From NCBI RefSeq assembly GCF_900111005.1, contig NZ_FOFV01000010.1, forward strand, positions 283,979 to 347,978: 64,000 bases of DNA, given 5' to 3'. Source of the DNA: Lentzea albida (GTDB lineage Bacteria; Actinomycetota; Actinomycetes; Mycobacteriales; Pseudonocardiaceae). Position numbers and translations under genes: made by a program. Positions 1-7,992 of the stretch are shown here, piece by piece. The notes beneath the pieces are model-generated. The model did not search any database and had not been told where the DNA came from. It saw nothing but the letters and a program-made list of their open reading frames with translations. Within the stretch, counting starts at the first letter, position 1; each line of letters opens with the position of its first letter.

Positions 1-857
1 AGGACTGGGCGACGTCGCTGAACCGGCAGCTCGAGATGCTGCAGTGGCTGCAGTCGGCCGACGGCGGTCTCGCCGGCGGCGTGACGAACAGCTGGGAGGG
101 CCAGTACGCATCGCCTCCCGCCGGCACGCCGACGTTCTACGGCATGTACTACGACGCCCACCCCGTGTGGCGCGACCCGCCGAGCAACCGGTGGTTCGGC
201 TTCCAGGTGTGGGGGATCGAGCGCACGGCCGCTCTCTACCGGCTGACCGGTGACGCGCGCGCCAAGAAGATCCTCGACAAGTGGGTGCCGTGGGCGATCG
301 CGAACACCACGACCGGCACGAACTTCCAGATCCCCGCGGACCTGGAGTGGTCGGGAGCGCCGGACACGTGGAACGCGACCAACCCGGGCTCGAACGCGAA
401 CCTGCGGGTGCGCGTGGTGAACCACAACCAGGACGTCGGCATCGCCGCGTCTTACGCGAAGGTGCTGCTGAACTACGCGGCGCGGTCGGGCAACGCCTCG
501 GCCAAGACCACGGGTGAGGCGCTGCTGACCGGGCTGCTCGCGCACCAGGACAGCCTCGGCATCGCGACGCCGGAGACCCGCACGGACTACAACCGGTTCG
601 ACGACGTCTACAACACCAGCACGCTCGAAGGCCCGTACGTGCCGTCCGGCTGGACCGGGAAGATGCCCAACGGCGACACGATCGGCCAGGGCTCGTCCTT
701 CCTGTCGATGCGGTCGATGTTCCGCAACGACCCGCAGTGGCCCAAGGTCCAGTCCTACCTGGACGGTGGGCCGGCGCCGACGTTCACCTACCACCGCTTC
801 TGGGCGCAAGCCGAGATCGCGACGGCGTTCTCCCTGCACGCCGAGATCTACGGGTGA
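1..857 (+). CDS. GH48 reducing-end cellobiohydrolase, C-terminal part
   Basis: Processive exocellulase that releases cellobiose from chain reducing ends outside the cell. The reading frame is open from the window edge (first full codon at base 3), so the N-terminus and any cellulose-binding module lie outside the window. The visible 285 residues are typical GH48 C-terminal catalytic sequence: ADGGLAGGVTNSWEGQY, a TFYGMYYDAHPVWRDPPSN stretch, WFGFQVWGIERTAALY, and a final FTYHRFWAQAEIATAFSLHAEIYG. The protein ends right after the catalytic domain, so a CBM, if present, must be N-terminal, as in several neighbours. The stop codon overlaps the ribosome-binding site of the AA10 gene, pointing to one transcript for exocellulase and LPMO. 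Family call is firm; the upstream extent is unknown. Confidence 0.93.
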   Translation, partial: DWATSLNRQLEMLQWLQSADGGLAGGVTNSWEGQYASPPAGTPTFYGMYYDAHPVWRDPPSNRWFGFQVWGIERTAALYRLTGDARAKKILDKWVPWAIANTTTGTNFQIPADLEWSGAPDTWNATNPGSNANLRVRVVNHNQDVGIAASYAKVLLNYAARSGNASAKTTGEALLTGLLAHQDSLGIATPETRTDYNRFDDVYNTSTLEGPYVPSGWTGKMPNGDTIGQGSSFLSMRSMFRNDPQWPKVQSYLDGGPAPTFTYHRFWAQAEIATAFSLHAEIYG

Positions 858-868
858 GGAGTCCCGAG

Positions 869-2140
869 ATGAGGAAACGCATAGCTCTGTTGGCAGTCGC
901 GGCCGCGGTCGGTGCCGTGCTCGTGCACACCGGCGGCACCGCGGTCGCGCACGGGTCGATGGTCTGGCCCGGCAGCCGCACCTACCTCTGCTACGAGGAC
1001 GGCCGCGCCGGCGGCGGTGGCGGCGACCTGAACCCGACCAACCCGGCCTGCCAGGCCGCGGTCGCGCAGGGCGGCAAGCAGCCGCTGTGGGACTGGTTCG
1101 GCAACCTGATCAGCAACGCGGCCGGGCGCCACCGGGAGATCATCCCCGACGGCAACCTCTGCGGCCCCACCACGAAGTACTCCGCCTACAACCTGACGCG
1201 CGCCGACTGGCCCACGACCCAGGTGCAGGCGAACAGCCAGGTCACGTTCCGGTACAACGCGTGGGCGCCGCACCCCGGCACCTGGGAGCAGTACGTCACC
1301 AAGGACGGCTTCGACGTGACGAAGCCGCTCAAGTGGTCCGACCTCGAGTCGGTGCCGTTCGACAAGGTGACGAACCCGCCGCTGGCGAACGGTGAGTACG
1401 CCTGGCAGGCCCGCCTGCCCAACAAGTCGGGCCGGCACGTCATCTACTCGCTGTGGCAGCGCTCGGACAGCCCCGAGGCGTTCTACAGCTGCTCGGACGT
1501 CGTGTTCGGCGGCGGCACCGGTACGCCCGACACCACCGCGCCGTCCGCACCCGGCACCCCTGTCGCGTCGGGCGTCACCGCGAACTCGGTGAAGCTCGAC
1601 TGGTCCGCCTCGACGGACAACGTCGGCGTCGCGTCCTACCGCGTCTACGGCGGTGGTCAGGTGGTGGCGACCTCCTCGACGAACTCCGTGACGGTCACCG
1701 GCCTGAGCGCGGACACCTCGTACTCGTTCACGGTGGTGGCGACGGACTCCGCGGGCAACGCTTCGACGGCCTCCTCGGGCGTCACGGTCAGAACGTCGAC
1801 CGGTGGCGGCACTCCCACGGGTTCGTGCACGGTGACGTACACGCGGCCGAGCACGTGGAGCGGCGGGTTCACGGCGAACGTGACGGTGGCGAACACGGGC
1901 ACCAGCGCGATCAGCGCGTGGCAGCTCGTGTGGGCCTTCCCGTCGGGGCAGCAGCTCCAGCAGGCCTGGTCGTCGACCGTGACCGTCGCGAGTGGACAGG
2001 CGACGGCGAAGGGCGTGTCGTACAACGCCGACATACCGGCCGGTGGCTCGGCGTCGTTCGGCTTCAACGCCACGACGACGTCCACGCCGACCGACCCGAC
2101 GTCCTTCACGCTCAACGGTTCGGCGTGCGCCGTCCGGTGA
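869..2140 (+). CDS. AA10 lytic polysaccharide monooxygenase with Fn3 and CBM2
   Basis: Copper enzyme that oxidatively cleaves crystalline cellulose (AA10 enzymes act on cellulose or chitin; the neighbours favour cellulose). The start ATG has GAGGAG 7 bases upstream; a longer in-frame start inside the GH48 gene is rejected because the signal peptide begins here. The 423-residue protein has a signal peptide ending AVA before His28, which becomes the N-terminal copper ligand, and a second ligand His135 in WAPHPGTW, giving the histidine brace. The AA10 domain spans about 28-215, a fibronectin type III domain about 222-310, and a CBM2 about 322-423. Substrate and C1/C4 regiospecificity cannot be read from sequence alone. 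Confidence 0.93.
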   Translation: MRKRIALLAVAAAVGAVLVHTGGTAVAHGSMVWPGSRTYLCYEDGRAGGGGGDLNPTNPACQAAVAQGGKQPLWDWFGNLISNAAGRHREIIPDGNLCGPTTKYSAYNLTRADWPTTQVQANSQVTFRYNAWAPHPGTWEQYVTKDGFDVTKPLKWSDLESVPFDKVTNPPLANGEYAWQARLPNKSGRHVIYSLWQRSDSPEAFYSCSDVVFGGGTGTPDTTAPSAPGTPVASGVTANSVKLDWSASTDNVGVASYRVYGGGQVVATSSTNSVTVTGLSADTSYSFTVVATDSAGNASTASSGVTVRTSTGGGTPTGSCTVTYTRPSTWSGGFTANVTVANTGTSAISAWQLVWAFPSGQQLQQAWSSTVTVASGQATAKGVSYNADIPAGGSASFGFNATTTSTPTDPTSFTLNGSACAVR

Positions 2141-2592
2141 TGAGGGCGTTGCTCGCCCTCCTGGTGGTGGGTTCGGTGACGTTCGCCCTCCTCGTAGGAC
2201 GCGCCGAACCCACCCCGGACCTCAGCAAGGGCGTCGACGGCATCGCCGCGTGGCTGCACGACCTGACCGACGAGTGCTCCACGGTCCGGCGCGGTGACGA
2301 CTTCACCGAGTTCGCCGGACCGGTGCGGTCGAAGGTCTACGCGCCGTTCGTCGCGGAGTGGGGGACCTGCGCCAAGGAGCCGTACGGGCGGCTCGGGCTG
2401 CTGGTCCTCAGGCCTGGCTTGGACCAGGCCTGGCTGGCGGCGCTCGCGGAGGGCGAGGTCCGGGGCGATCCGGACCTCGCCTTCGGGGACGGGTTCGCCC
2501 TCACCGGCTCGATCGGCATGGAGTACCTCGGCCTGAAAAGACTTGAGTGCACGCCCAGCGCGTGCTCGCTCAGGGAGATCGAACATCATTGA
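2140..2592 (+). CDS. small secreted or membrane-anchored protein of unknown function
   Basis: A 150-residue protein whose ATG overlaps the AA10 stop codon (TGATG), implying translational coupling; a GTG three bases earlier is also possible. The N-terminus (MRALLALLVVGSVTFALLVG) is one hydrophobic segment that could be a signal peptide or an anchor. The remainder is soluble, mildly acidic and contains four cysteines (DEC, GTC, ECTPSAC) that could form two disulfides outside the cell. I do not recognise a family and see no carbohydrate-binding signature. Its place between an LPMO and a cellobiohydrolase suggests an accessory extracytoplasmic role, but that is inference from position only. Confidence 0.72.
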   Translation: MRALLALLVVGSVTFALLVGRAEPTPDLSKGVDGIAAWLHDLTDECSTVRRGDDFTEFAGPVRSKVYAPFVAEWGTCAKEPYGRLGLLVLRPGLDQAWLAALAEGEVRGDPDLAFGDGFALTGSIGMEYLGLKRLECTPSACSLREIEHH

Positions 2593-2612
2593 CAGACAGG
2601 AGATCCGGAGCA

Positions 2613-4361
2613 ATGAAGCTCAACGGACAGAGGCGGTGGGCCGCGGCGGGAGTCGTGGTCGCCACTGCCGTGGCAACGTTCGGGGTGGCGATGAGCGCAC
2701 CCGCGGGCGCCGCACCTGGCTGCCGTGTGGACTATACGGCGAACAGCTGGGGCGGAGGGGGTTTCGGTGCTGCGGTGAAGATCACCAACCTCGGTGACGC
2801 GATCTCGGGTGGGTGGACGCTCAAGTTCTCGTTCCCCGGAAGCCAGCGCGTGGCCCAGGGCTGGAGCGCGAACTGGACGCAGTCCGGCAAGGACGTGACC
2901 GCGACGAGCATGTCGTGGAACGGCAGCCTGGGCACCAACGCGTCGATCGACATCGGCTTCAACGGCAGCAACGCCGCCACCGGTGACGCGAACCCGTCCA
3001 CGTTCACCCTGAACGGCACGACGTGCACCGGTCAGCCGGGGACGACGACGACCACCACCACAACGACGACGACCACCACGACCACGACGTCGAACGGCCC
3101 CGGCCCCGGCAACCGGGTCGACAACCCGTACGTGGGCGCGAAGCAGTACGTGAACCCGGACTGGGCGGCCAAGGCGAACGCGGAACCGGGCGGCAGCAGG
3201 GTCGCGAACCAGCCGACCGGTGTGTGGCTGGACCGCATCGCGGCGATTGCGGGAACGGCCGACTCGCGCAGCCTGGCCGGACACCTGGACGAGGCGGTGC
3301 GCCAGGCGGCGGGCTCACCGCTCGTGATCCAGCTGGTGATCTACAACCTGCCGGGTCGCGACTGCTCGGCGCTCGCCTCCAACGGTGAGCTCAAGGCGAC
3401 GGAGATCGACCGCTACAAGTCGGAGTACATCGACCCGATCGCGTCGATCCTCGCCAGGCCCGAGTACTCCGGTCTGCGCATCGTCACGACGGTGGAGATC
3501 GACTCCCTGCCGAACCTGATCACGAACGTCTCGCCGCGTCCGACCGCGGTGGCGGCGTGCGACACGATGAAGGCGAACGGCAACTACGTGACCGGCGTCG
3601 GCTACGCGCTCGCGAAGCTGGGTGCGGTGCCGAACGTCTACAACTACCTCGACATCGGCCACCACGGCTGGATCGGCTGGGACGACAACTTCGGCCCGAC
3701 CGCCGAGCTGCTCTTCCAGGCGGCCAACGCGTCGGGCAGCACCAAGGCGAACGTGCACGGCTTCATCGCCAACACCGCGAACTACGGCGCGCTCAAGGAG
3801 CCGTACTTCAAGATCGAGGACTCGGTGAACGGCACCTCGGTCCGCCAGTCGAAGTGGGTGGACTGGAACCGGTACGTCGACGGGTTGTCCTACGCCCAGG
3901 CGTTCCGCAACCGTGCCGTCCAGGCCGGTTTCGACGCGAACGTCGGTGTGCTGATCGACACCAGCCGCAACGGCTGGGGCGGCAGCGCCCGTCCGACGGG
4001 CCCCGGCCCGACGACGAGCGTCGACGCCTACGTCAACGGTGGCAAGATCGACCGTCGCATCCACCTCGGCAACTGGTGCAACCAGGCCGGTGCCGGACTG
4101 GGCGAGCGCCCCAAGGCCGCTCCGGAGCCGGGCATCGACGCCTACGTCTGGATGAAGCCGCCGGGTGAGTCCGACGGCGCCAGCGAGGAGATCCCGAACA
4201 ACGAGGGCAAGGGCTTCGACCGGATGTGCGACCCCACGTACACCGGCAACGTGCGCAACGGCAACAACATGTCCGGCGCGCTCGGCAACGCCCCGATCTC
4301 GGGCAAGTGGTTCTCCGCCCAGTTCCAGGAGCTCATGCGCAACGCCTACCCGGCGCTCTGA
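2613..4361 (+). CDS. GH6 cellobiohydrolase with N-terminal CBM2
   Basis: Secreted inverting exocellulase acting from chain non-reducing ends, complementary to GH48. The start was chosen at the ATG beginning a signal peptide (MKLNGQRRWAAAGVVVATAV, cleavage near APAGAA, residue 34) with AGGAG 10 bases upstream. CBM2 spans about 35-136, followed by an uninterrupted run of 16 threonines, then GH6 about 160-582. Family motifs include GVWLDRIAAI, LVIYNLPGRDCSALASNGEL and TTVEIDSLPNLITN. The catalytic domain is long (over 400 residues), as in the exo-acting Cel6B type rather than the shorter endoglucanases. Intergenic spacing to the preceding small gene is 20 bases, so it probably belongs to the GH48-AA10 operon. 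Confidence 0.93.
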   Translation: MKLNGQRRWAAAGVVVATAVATFGVAMSAPAGAAPGCRVDYTANSWGGGGFGAAVKITNLGDAISGGWTLKFSFPGSQRVAQGWSANWTQSGKDVTATSMSWNGSLGTNASIDIGFNGSNAATGDANPSTFTLNGTTCTGQPGTTTTTTTTTTTTTTTTSNGPGPGNRVDNPYVGAKQYVNPDWAAKANAEPGGSRVANQPTGVWLDRIAAIAGTADSRSLAGHLDEAVRQAAGSPLVIQLVIYNLPGRDCSALASNGELKATEIDRYKSEYIDPIASILARPEYSGLRIVTTVEIDSLPNLITNVSPRPTAVAACDTMKANGNYVTGVGYALAKLGAVPNVYNYLDIGHHGWIGWDDNFGPTAELLFQAANASGSTKANVHGFIANTANYGALKEPYFKIEDSVNGTSVRQSKWVDWNRYVDGLSYAQAFRNRAVQAGFDANVGVLIDTSRNGWGGSARPTGPGPTTSVDAYVNGGKIDRRIHLGNWCNQAGAGLGERPKAAPEPGIDAYVWMKPPGESDGASEEIPNNEGKGFDRMCDPTYTGNVRNGNNMSGALGNAPISGKWFSAQFQELMRNAYPAL

Positions 4362-4506
4362 GCCGCGGGATGTGAGCGTGCCCATGCGACCGGCCTCGTT
4401 CGCTGAGGTCGTACCGCGTGGGCACGCTCTTCCAGCCTGATCGTCTTTTCCGTCGCGGAACTTTCCAGACGGTGCCGAATTCGTCTGGACCACCTGAAGT
4501 TCGCAA

Positions 4507-4520
4507 TGTTAACGCGCACA
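4507..4520. promoter_or_regulatory. putative LacI-family operator (TGTTAACGCGCACA)
   Basis: This 14-mer differs at two positions from TGTTAGCGCTCACA found before the sugar importer. It lies about 77 bases before the LacI gene start, as expected for autoregulation. Imperfect match, so tentative. Confidence 0.4.
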
Positions 4521-4596
4521 TAACACTTGATGTCATCAGAAGGTGCTCCCTATGGTGTCGACACGCTCACTGAGCGCAAGCGCGAGAGGAGGCTGT

Positions 4597-5619
4597 GTGG
4601 TCACCATCGCGGACGTCGCAAGGCACGCCGGGGTCGCCCCGAGCACGGTCTCCTACGTCCTCACCGGCAAGCGGTCCATCTCCGCGGACACGAAGACGAG
4701 AGTCCGCGAGAGCATCAGAGCCCTGGGCTACCAGCCGCACGCCTCCGACCGCACGATGTCGGCGGGCAGGACCAACGTGATCGGCCTCGTCCTCCCGCTG
4801 CGCGCGGGCACCCACCTGCCCGCGGTGATGCGCTTCGTCACCGCCGCGGTGACGACCGCCCGCCGTTACGACATGGACCTGCTGCTCATGACCGCGGACG
4901 ACGGAGCCGCGGGCCTGCGCCGCGCGGCGAACGGCGCCCAGGTCGACGGGTTCCTCGTCATGGACGTGGAGATGGACGACGACCGGGTGCCGTTGCTGCG
5001 GCAGCTGGCCAAGCCGTCCGTCCTCATCGGACACCCCGCGGCGGCCCGCGGCCTCACCTGCGTGGACCTGGACTTCGAGGCGGCCGGCGCCAAGTGCGTG
5101 GACCACCTGGCGGACCTGGGCCACCGCTCGATCGGCTTCCTGGGCGCGCCCAGCGCCGTCTACCGGCGCAGCACCGGCTTCGCCCACCGCACCATGAACG
5201 GCTTCAGCGCGGCGGCGATGCGCCGCGGGGTCGCCGCGACCGCGCTGGCCGTGGAGGGCGACCACGACTCGGTGCTGCGGGCCACCAAGGCCCTGATCCG
5301 GGCGCACCCGTCGATGACGGCCCTGGTGGTGCACAACGAGGCCGCGCTGGGGTGGATCACCACCTGCCTGCGGGCGGCCGGGAGGCAGGTCCCGGGAGAC
5401 GTCGCCGTCGTGGCGATCTGCCCGGACGAGCTGGCGGAGCAGACGTCACCGCTGCTCACTTCGGTGCGGCTGCCGGCGGAGGAGCTGGGGCGGCACGCCG
5501 TCGACCTGCTGGTGGCGAAGCTGGAGGGCAAGCAGCCGCCACCGCTGATGTTGTTGCCGCCCAGGCTCTCGCGGCGGGCGAGCACGCCGGACCCGGCACC
5601 ACACCGCGGCACGGCCTGA
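4597..5619 (+). CDS. LacI-family transcriptional regulator
   Basis: A 340-residue sugar-responsive repressor. The GTG start was chosen because LacI proteins begin immediately before the DNA-binding domain (VTIADVARHAGVAPSTVSYVL); AGGAGG lies four bases upstream, and two in-frame ATGs further up would add a tail without family similarity. The HTH occupies residues 2-25, the hinge helix about 50-58, and the periplasmic-binding-protein-like effector domain about 60-330. It follows the GH48-AA10-GH6 unit in the same direction after 235 bases containing a possible operator, so it may control itself and this cellulase group. The recognition helix (STVSYVL) differs from that of the two CebR-like proteins elsewhere in the window (STVSRVI), suggesting a different target site. 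Effector unknown. Confidence 0.88.
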   Translation: MVTIADVARHAGVAPSTVSYVLTGKRSISADTKTRVRESIRALGYQPHASDRTMSAGRTNVIGLVLPLRAGTHLPAVMRFVTAAVTTARRYDMDLLLMTADDGAAGLRRAANGAQVDGFLVMDVEMDDDRVPLLRQLAKPSVLIGHPAAARGLTCVDLDFEAAGAKCVDHLADLGHRSIGFLGAPSAVYRRSTGFAHRTMNGFSAAAMRRGVAATALAVEGDHDSVLRATKALIRAHPSMTALVVHNEAALGWITTCLRAAGRQVPGDVAVVAICPDELAEQTSPLLTSVRLPAEELGRHAVDLLVAKLEGKQPPPLMLLPPRLSRRASTPDPAPHRGTA

Positions 5620-5708
5620 GGGCTCACCGAGCGGACGGTCGCAGGGACGACTTCGGCCCGCGCGGAAACGCGGCGCGCGCGGACCGGCCACGCCCGCAGA
5701 CCGTCCTG

Positions 5709-5753
5709 GAGGAGTGCGCGACGCCACGGCGGAGCGACCGTCGCGCACTCCTC
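5709..5753 (+). terminator. hairpin terminator after LacI gene
   Basis: A perfect 15-bp stem (GAGGAGTGCGCGACG and its complement) with a 15-base loop lies 90 bases after the LacI stop. There is no U-tract, which is common in actinomycetes. Confidence 0.6.
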
Positions 5754-5771
5754 GGCCCGTGCCGTCTTGCG

Positions 5772-5777
5772 TAGACT
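5772..5777 (+). promoter_or_regulatory. -10 element TAGACT of a leaderless promoter
   Basis: TAGACT is followed after exactly 7 bases by a GTG in frame with the methyltransferase gene, while no Shine-Dalgarno sequence is present. The same spacing recurs before four other genes in this window. Confidence 0.5.
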
Positions 5778-5784
5778 TCCTGTG

Positions 5785-6684
5785 GTGGAACTGGCGGAGG
5801 CACTGGAGCGCAGGCCGGTCGTGCTGGACGGCGGCATGTCGACGGCACTGGAACTGGCCGGGCACGACCTGTCCGACGAGCTGTGGTCGGCGCGGCTGCT
5901 GCTCACCGACCCGGACGCCGTCCGCGCCGCCCACCTCGCCTACTTCCGCGCGGGAGCCGAGGTCGCCATCACCGCGAGCTACCAGGCGAGCTTCGACGGC
6001 TTCGCGAAGCGCGGGATCAGCGAGAGCGAGACGGCACGCCTGCTCAGGTCCAGCGTCGGGCTCGCACGCTCAGCCGCGTCCGAAGTGGACGGACCGCGCT
6101 GGGTGGCGGCGTCCGTCGGGCCGTACGGGGCGGTGCTCGCGGACGGGTCGGAGTACCGCGGCCGTTACGGGCTGAGCGGGCGGGAGCTCCAGGCGTTCCA
6201 CCGCAGGCGGATCGAGGAGTTGTGCGCCGCCGGGCCGGACGTGCTCGCGGTCGAGACCGTCCCGGACGTCGACGAGGCCGAGGCGGTGCTGGAGGTGGTG
6301 CGCGGCAGCGGTGTGCCGGCCTGGCTTTCCTACAGCGTCCGCGGGGACAGGACGTGCGCCGGGCAACCGCTGGGGGAGGCCTTCGCGGTCGTGTCCGGTG
6401 TGGACGAGGTGATCGCGGTCGGCGTGAACTGCTGCGCGCCGGAGGACGTGGCCGGCGCGGTCGCCGTGGCGCGTGAGGTGACCGGCCTGCCGGTCGTCGT
6501 GTACCCCAACAGCGGCGAGCGGTGGGACGCGCGCGACCGGTCGTGGACGGGGGACGGCGGCGGGTTCGCCACGTCGGCGGGGGAGTGGGTGCGCGATGGA
6601 GCCCGGCTGGTCGGCGGGTGCTGCCGGACCGGGCCGGACGCCATCGCGGTGCTGGCGGAGAACTTCACCGCCGCGGGAGGGTGA
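5785..6684 (+). CDS. mmuM: homocysteine S-methyltransferase
   Basis: Transfers a methyl group from S-methylmethionine (or a similar donor) to homocysteine, giving methionine, in the cytoplasm. The protein of about 299 residues has the family opening VVLDGGMSTALELAG and both zinc-binding cysteine motifs: GVNCCAPED in the middle and LVGGCCRTGPDAI near the end. The start is uncertain: TTG at 5767, GTG at 5782 and GTG at 5785 are in frame. None has a ribosome-binding site, and GTG 5785 fits a leaderless transcript from the TAGACT box. The gene stands alone between a terminator hairpin and a convergent esterase gene 3 bases away, and has no obvious link to polysaccharide degradation. Confidence 0.9.
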   Translation: MELAEALERRPVVLDGGMSTALELAGHDLSDELWSARLLLTDPDAVRAAHLAYFRAGAEVAITASYQASFDGFAKRGISESETARLLRSSVGLARSAASEVDGPRWVAASVGPYGAVLADGSEYRGRYGLSGRELQAFHRRRIEELCAAGPDVLAVETVPDVDEAEAVLEVVRGSGVPAWLSYSVRGDRTCAGQPLGEAFAVVSGVDEVIAVGVNCCAPEDVAGAVAVAREVTGLPVVVYPNSGERWDARDRSWTGDGGGFATSAGEWVRDGARLVGGCCRTGPDAIAVLAENFTAAGG

Positions 6685-6687
6685 TCG

Positions 6688-7992
6688 TCAGGCGGTGGTG
6701 CAATTCCTGCCGTTGAGGTGGAACGAGGCAGGTGCGGCCGCGTCACCGGTGTGCGTGGCCTGGAAGCCGATGGTGGTGGACGCGTACGGGGCGATGGTCG
6801 CGTTGTAGGAGACGTTCCGGGCGATCACCTGTCCCGAGGTGGGGGAGTAGGTGGCGTTCCAGCCGCCCGTGATCGTCTGCCCCGGCGCCAGGGTGAACCC
6901 CAGCGACCAGCCTTCGACCGGGGTGGGACCGGTGTTGGTGATCGTGATGTTCGCCGTGAGGCCGTTGTTCCAGGCGTTGGTCGTCGTGCCCAAGCGGCAG
7001 GACCCCTGACCGGGGAGCAAGGTGGTGGTGGTCGGCCCCGTCGTGCTCGTCGTGGTCGTGGTGCTCGTCGGTTCGCTGCCGCGGAACTGGCTGATGAACC
7101 TCCACGCCTCGTCGGACGTCCAGGTGCGCCAGCCGTCGCCGCCCCCGTCGACCGGTGCCGGGGTGTGCCCGCCGTCGAACGCCGCCCACACCACCGGTTG
7201 ACCGGACCGGCAGCCGCTGTACGCGGTGACGACGTGGGTCCTGCTGCCCGCGCTCGGTTCCCGCGGGTTCTGCGCCGTGCAGCCGTTGTTGCGCACGAAC
7301 GTGTCGCGCAGCGCCCGGCCCTGCGAGATGTTGAGGACGGTGTCGCTGATCCCGTGGATGCCCAGGTAGGCAACGGGTTGCGTACCGCCGTTGCAGCCGC
7401 TGAGCTGAGCGCCCGCGTACACGACCACCGCGCGGAACACCGTCGCCCTGGCACAGGCGACCGCGTACGACATGGCCCCGCCGTAGCTGAAGCCACCGGC
7501 GAAGCGCTGGGTCGTGTCGAGGCACAGCGCCGCGTCCAGCCGTGCGAGCAGGTCGTCGACGAACACCAGGTCCTGGCCGCCGGGGTTGGCCCAGCCGTTG
7601 TTGTTGCCCTGCGGTGCGACGAAGATCGTGCCGTTGTCCGCCGCGTCCGACAACCGCCGGAGCCCGTAGTACGACCAGTTGTAGCCGTCGCCGCCGCCGG
7701 AGTCGACGTCGTTGGCCGTGCCGTTGAGCCAGTGGAAGCCGACGAACAGCCGGTACTGGCGGTTGTTGTCGTAGTTCGCGGGCAGCCGCAGGAAGAACGT
7801 GCGGTTCTGGCCGCCGCTGCTGATCGTGTGCTGGCCGCTCGTCAACGCGGGCGATTTGCCGCACCCCGCCGTCGTGGCACCGACCTCGCCGGCACCGACC
7901 TCGCGGGCACCGCCCGCGGCGACGCCCGCCGCGCCCAGCAGCACCACGGCACTCGCGACGGCCGCCGCGAGCACGGACCTGTGCCGGCTCAT
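6688..7992 (-). CDS. CE1-type (acetyl xylan/feruloyl) esterase with C-terminal CBM2
   Basis: Secreted alpha/beta-hydrolase that removes acetyl or feruloyl groups from xylan. The start ATG shares ATGA with the stop of the upstream esterase gene, so the pair is translationally coupled. The 434-residue product has a signal peptide, a PHB-depolymerase-like catalytic domain (about 40-310) with nucleophile motif GGFSYGGA and a C-terminal His candidate in FDGGHTPAP, a Thr-rich linker, and a CBM2 (about 335-434). It is the third gene of a leftward GH10-CE1-CE1 operon. The N-terminal WLNGTANDV and NNGWANPGG stretches resemble feruloyl-esterase-like proteins more than the preceding gene does, so the two esterases may divide acetyl and feruloyl substrates; this is inference. 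Confidence 0.88.
   Translation of the reverse strand: MSRHRSVLAAAVASAVVLLGAAGVAAGGAREVGAGEVGATTAGCGKSPALTSGQHTISSGGQNRTFFLRLPANYDNNRQYRLFVGFHWLNGTANDVDSGGGDGYNWSYYGLRRLSDAADNGTIFVAPQGNNNGWANPGGQDLVFVDDLLARLDAALCLDTTQRFAGGFSYGGAMSYAVACARATVFRAVVVYAGAQLSGCNGGTQPVAYLGIHGISDTVLNISQGRALRDTFVRNNGCTAQNPREPSAGSRTHVVTAYSGCRSGQPVVWAAFDGGHTPAPVDGGGDGWRTWTSDEAWRFISQFRGSEPTSTTTTTSTTGPTTTTLLPGQGSCRLGTTTNAWNNGLTANITITNTGPTPVEGWSLGFTLAPGQTITGGWNATYSPTSGQVIARNVSYNATIAPYASTTIGFQATHTGDAAAPASFHLNGRNCTTA

Noticed and set aside
1453..2592. Long open frame of 379 codons overlapping the AA10 gene
   Set aside because: Only its last 150 codons, from the ATG at 2140, are protein-like; the earlier part is a frame-shifted shadow of the AA10 CBM2 region.
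3315..4493. 392-codon minus-strand frame opposite the GH6 gene
   Set aside because: Composition is dominated by Arg, Val and Asp typical of antisense reading of GC-rich genes; the GH6 reading on the other strand is unambiguous.
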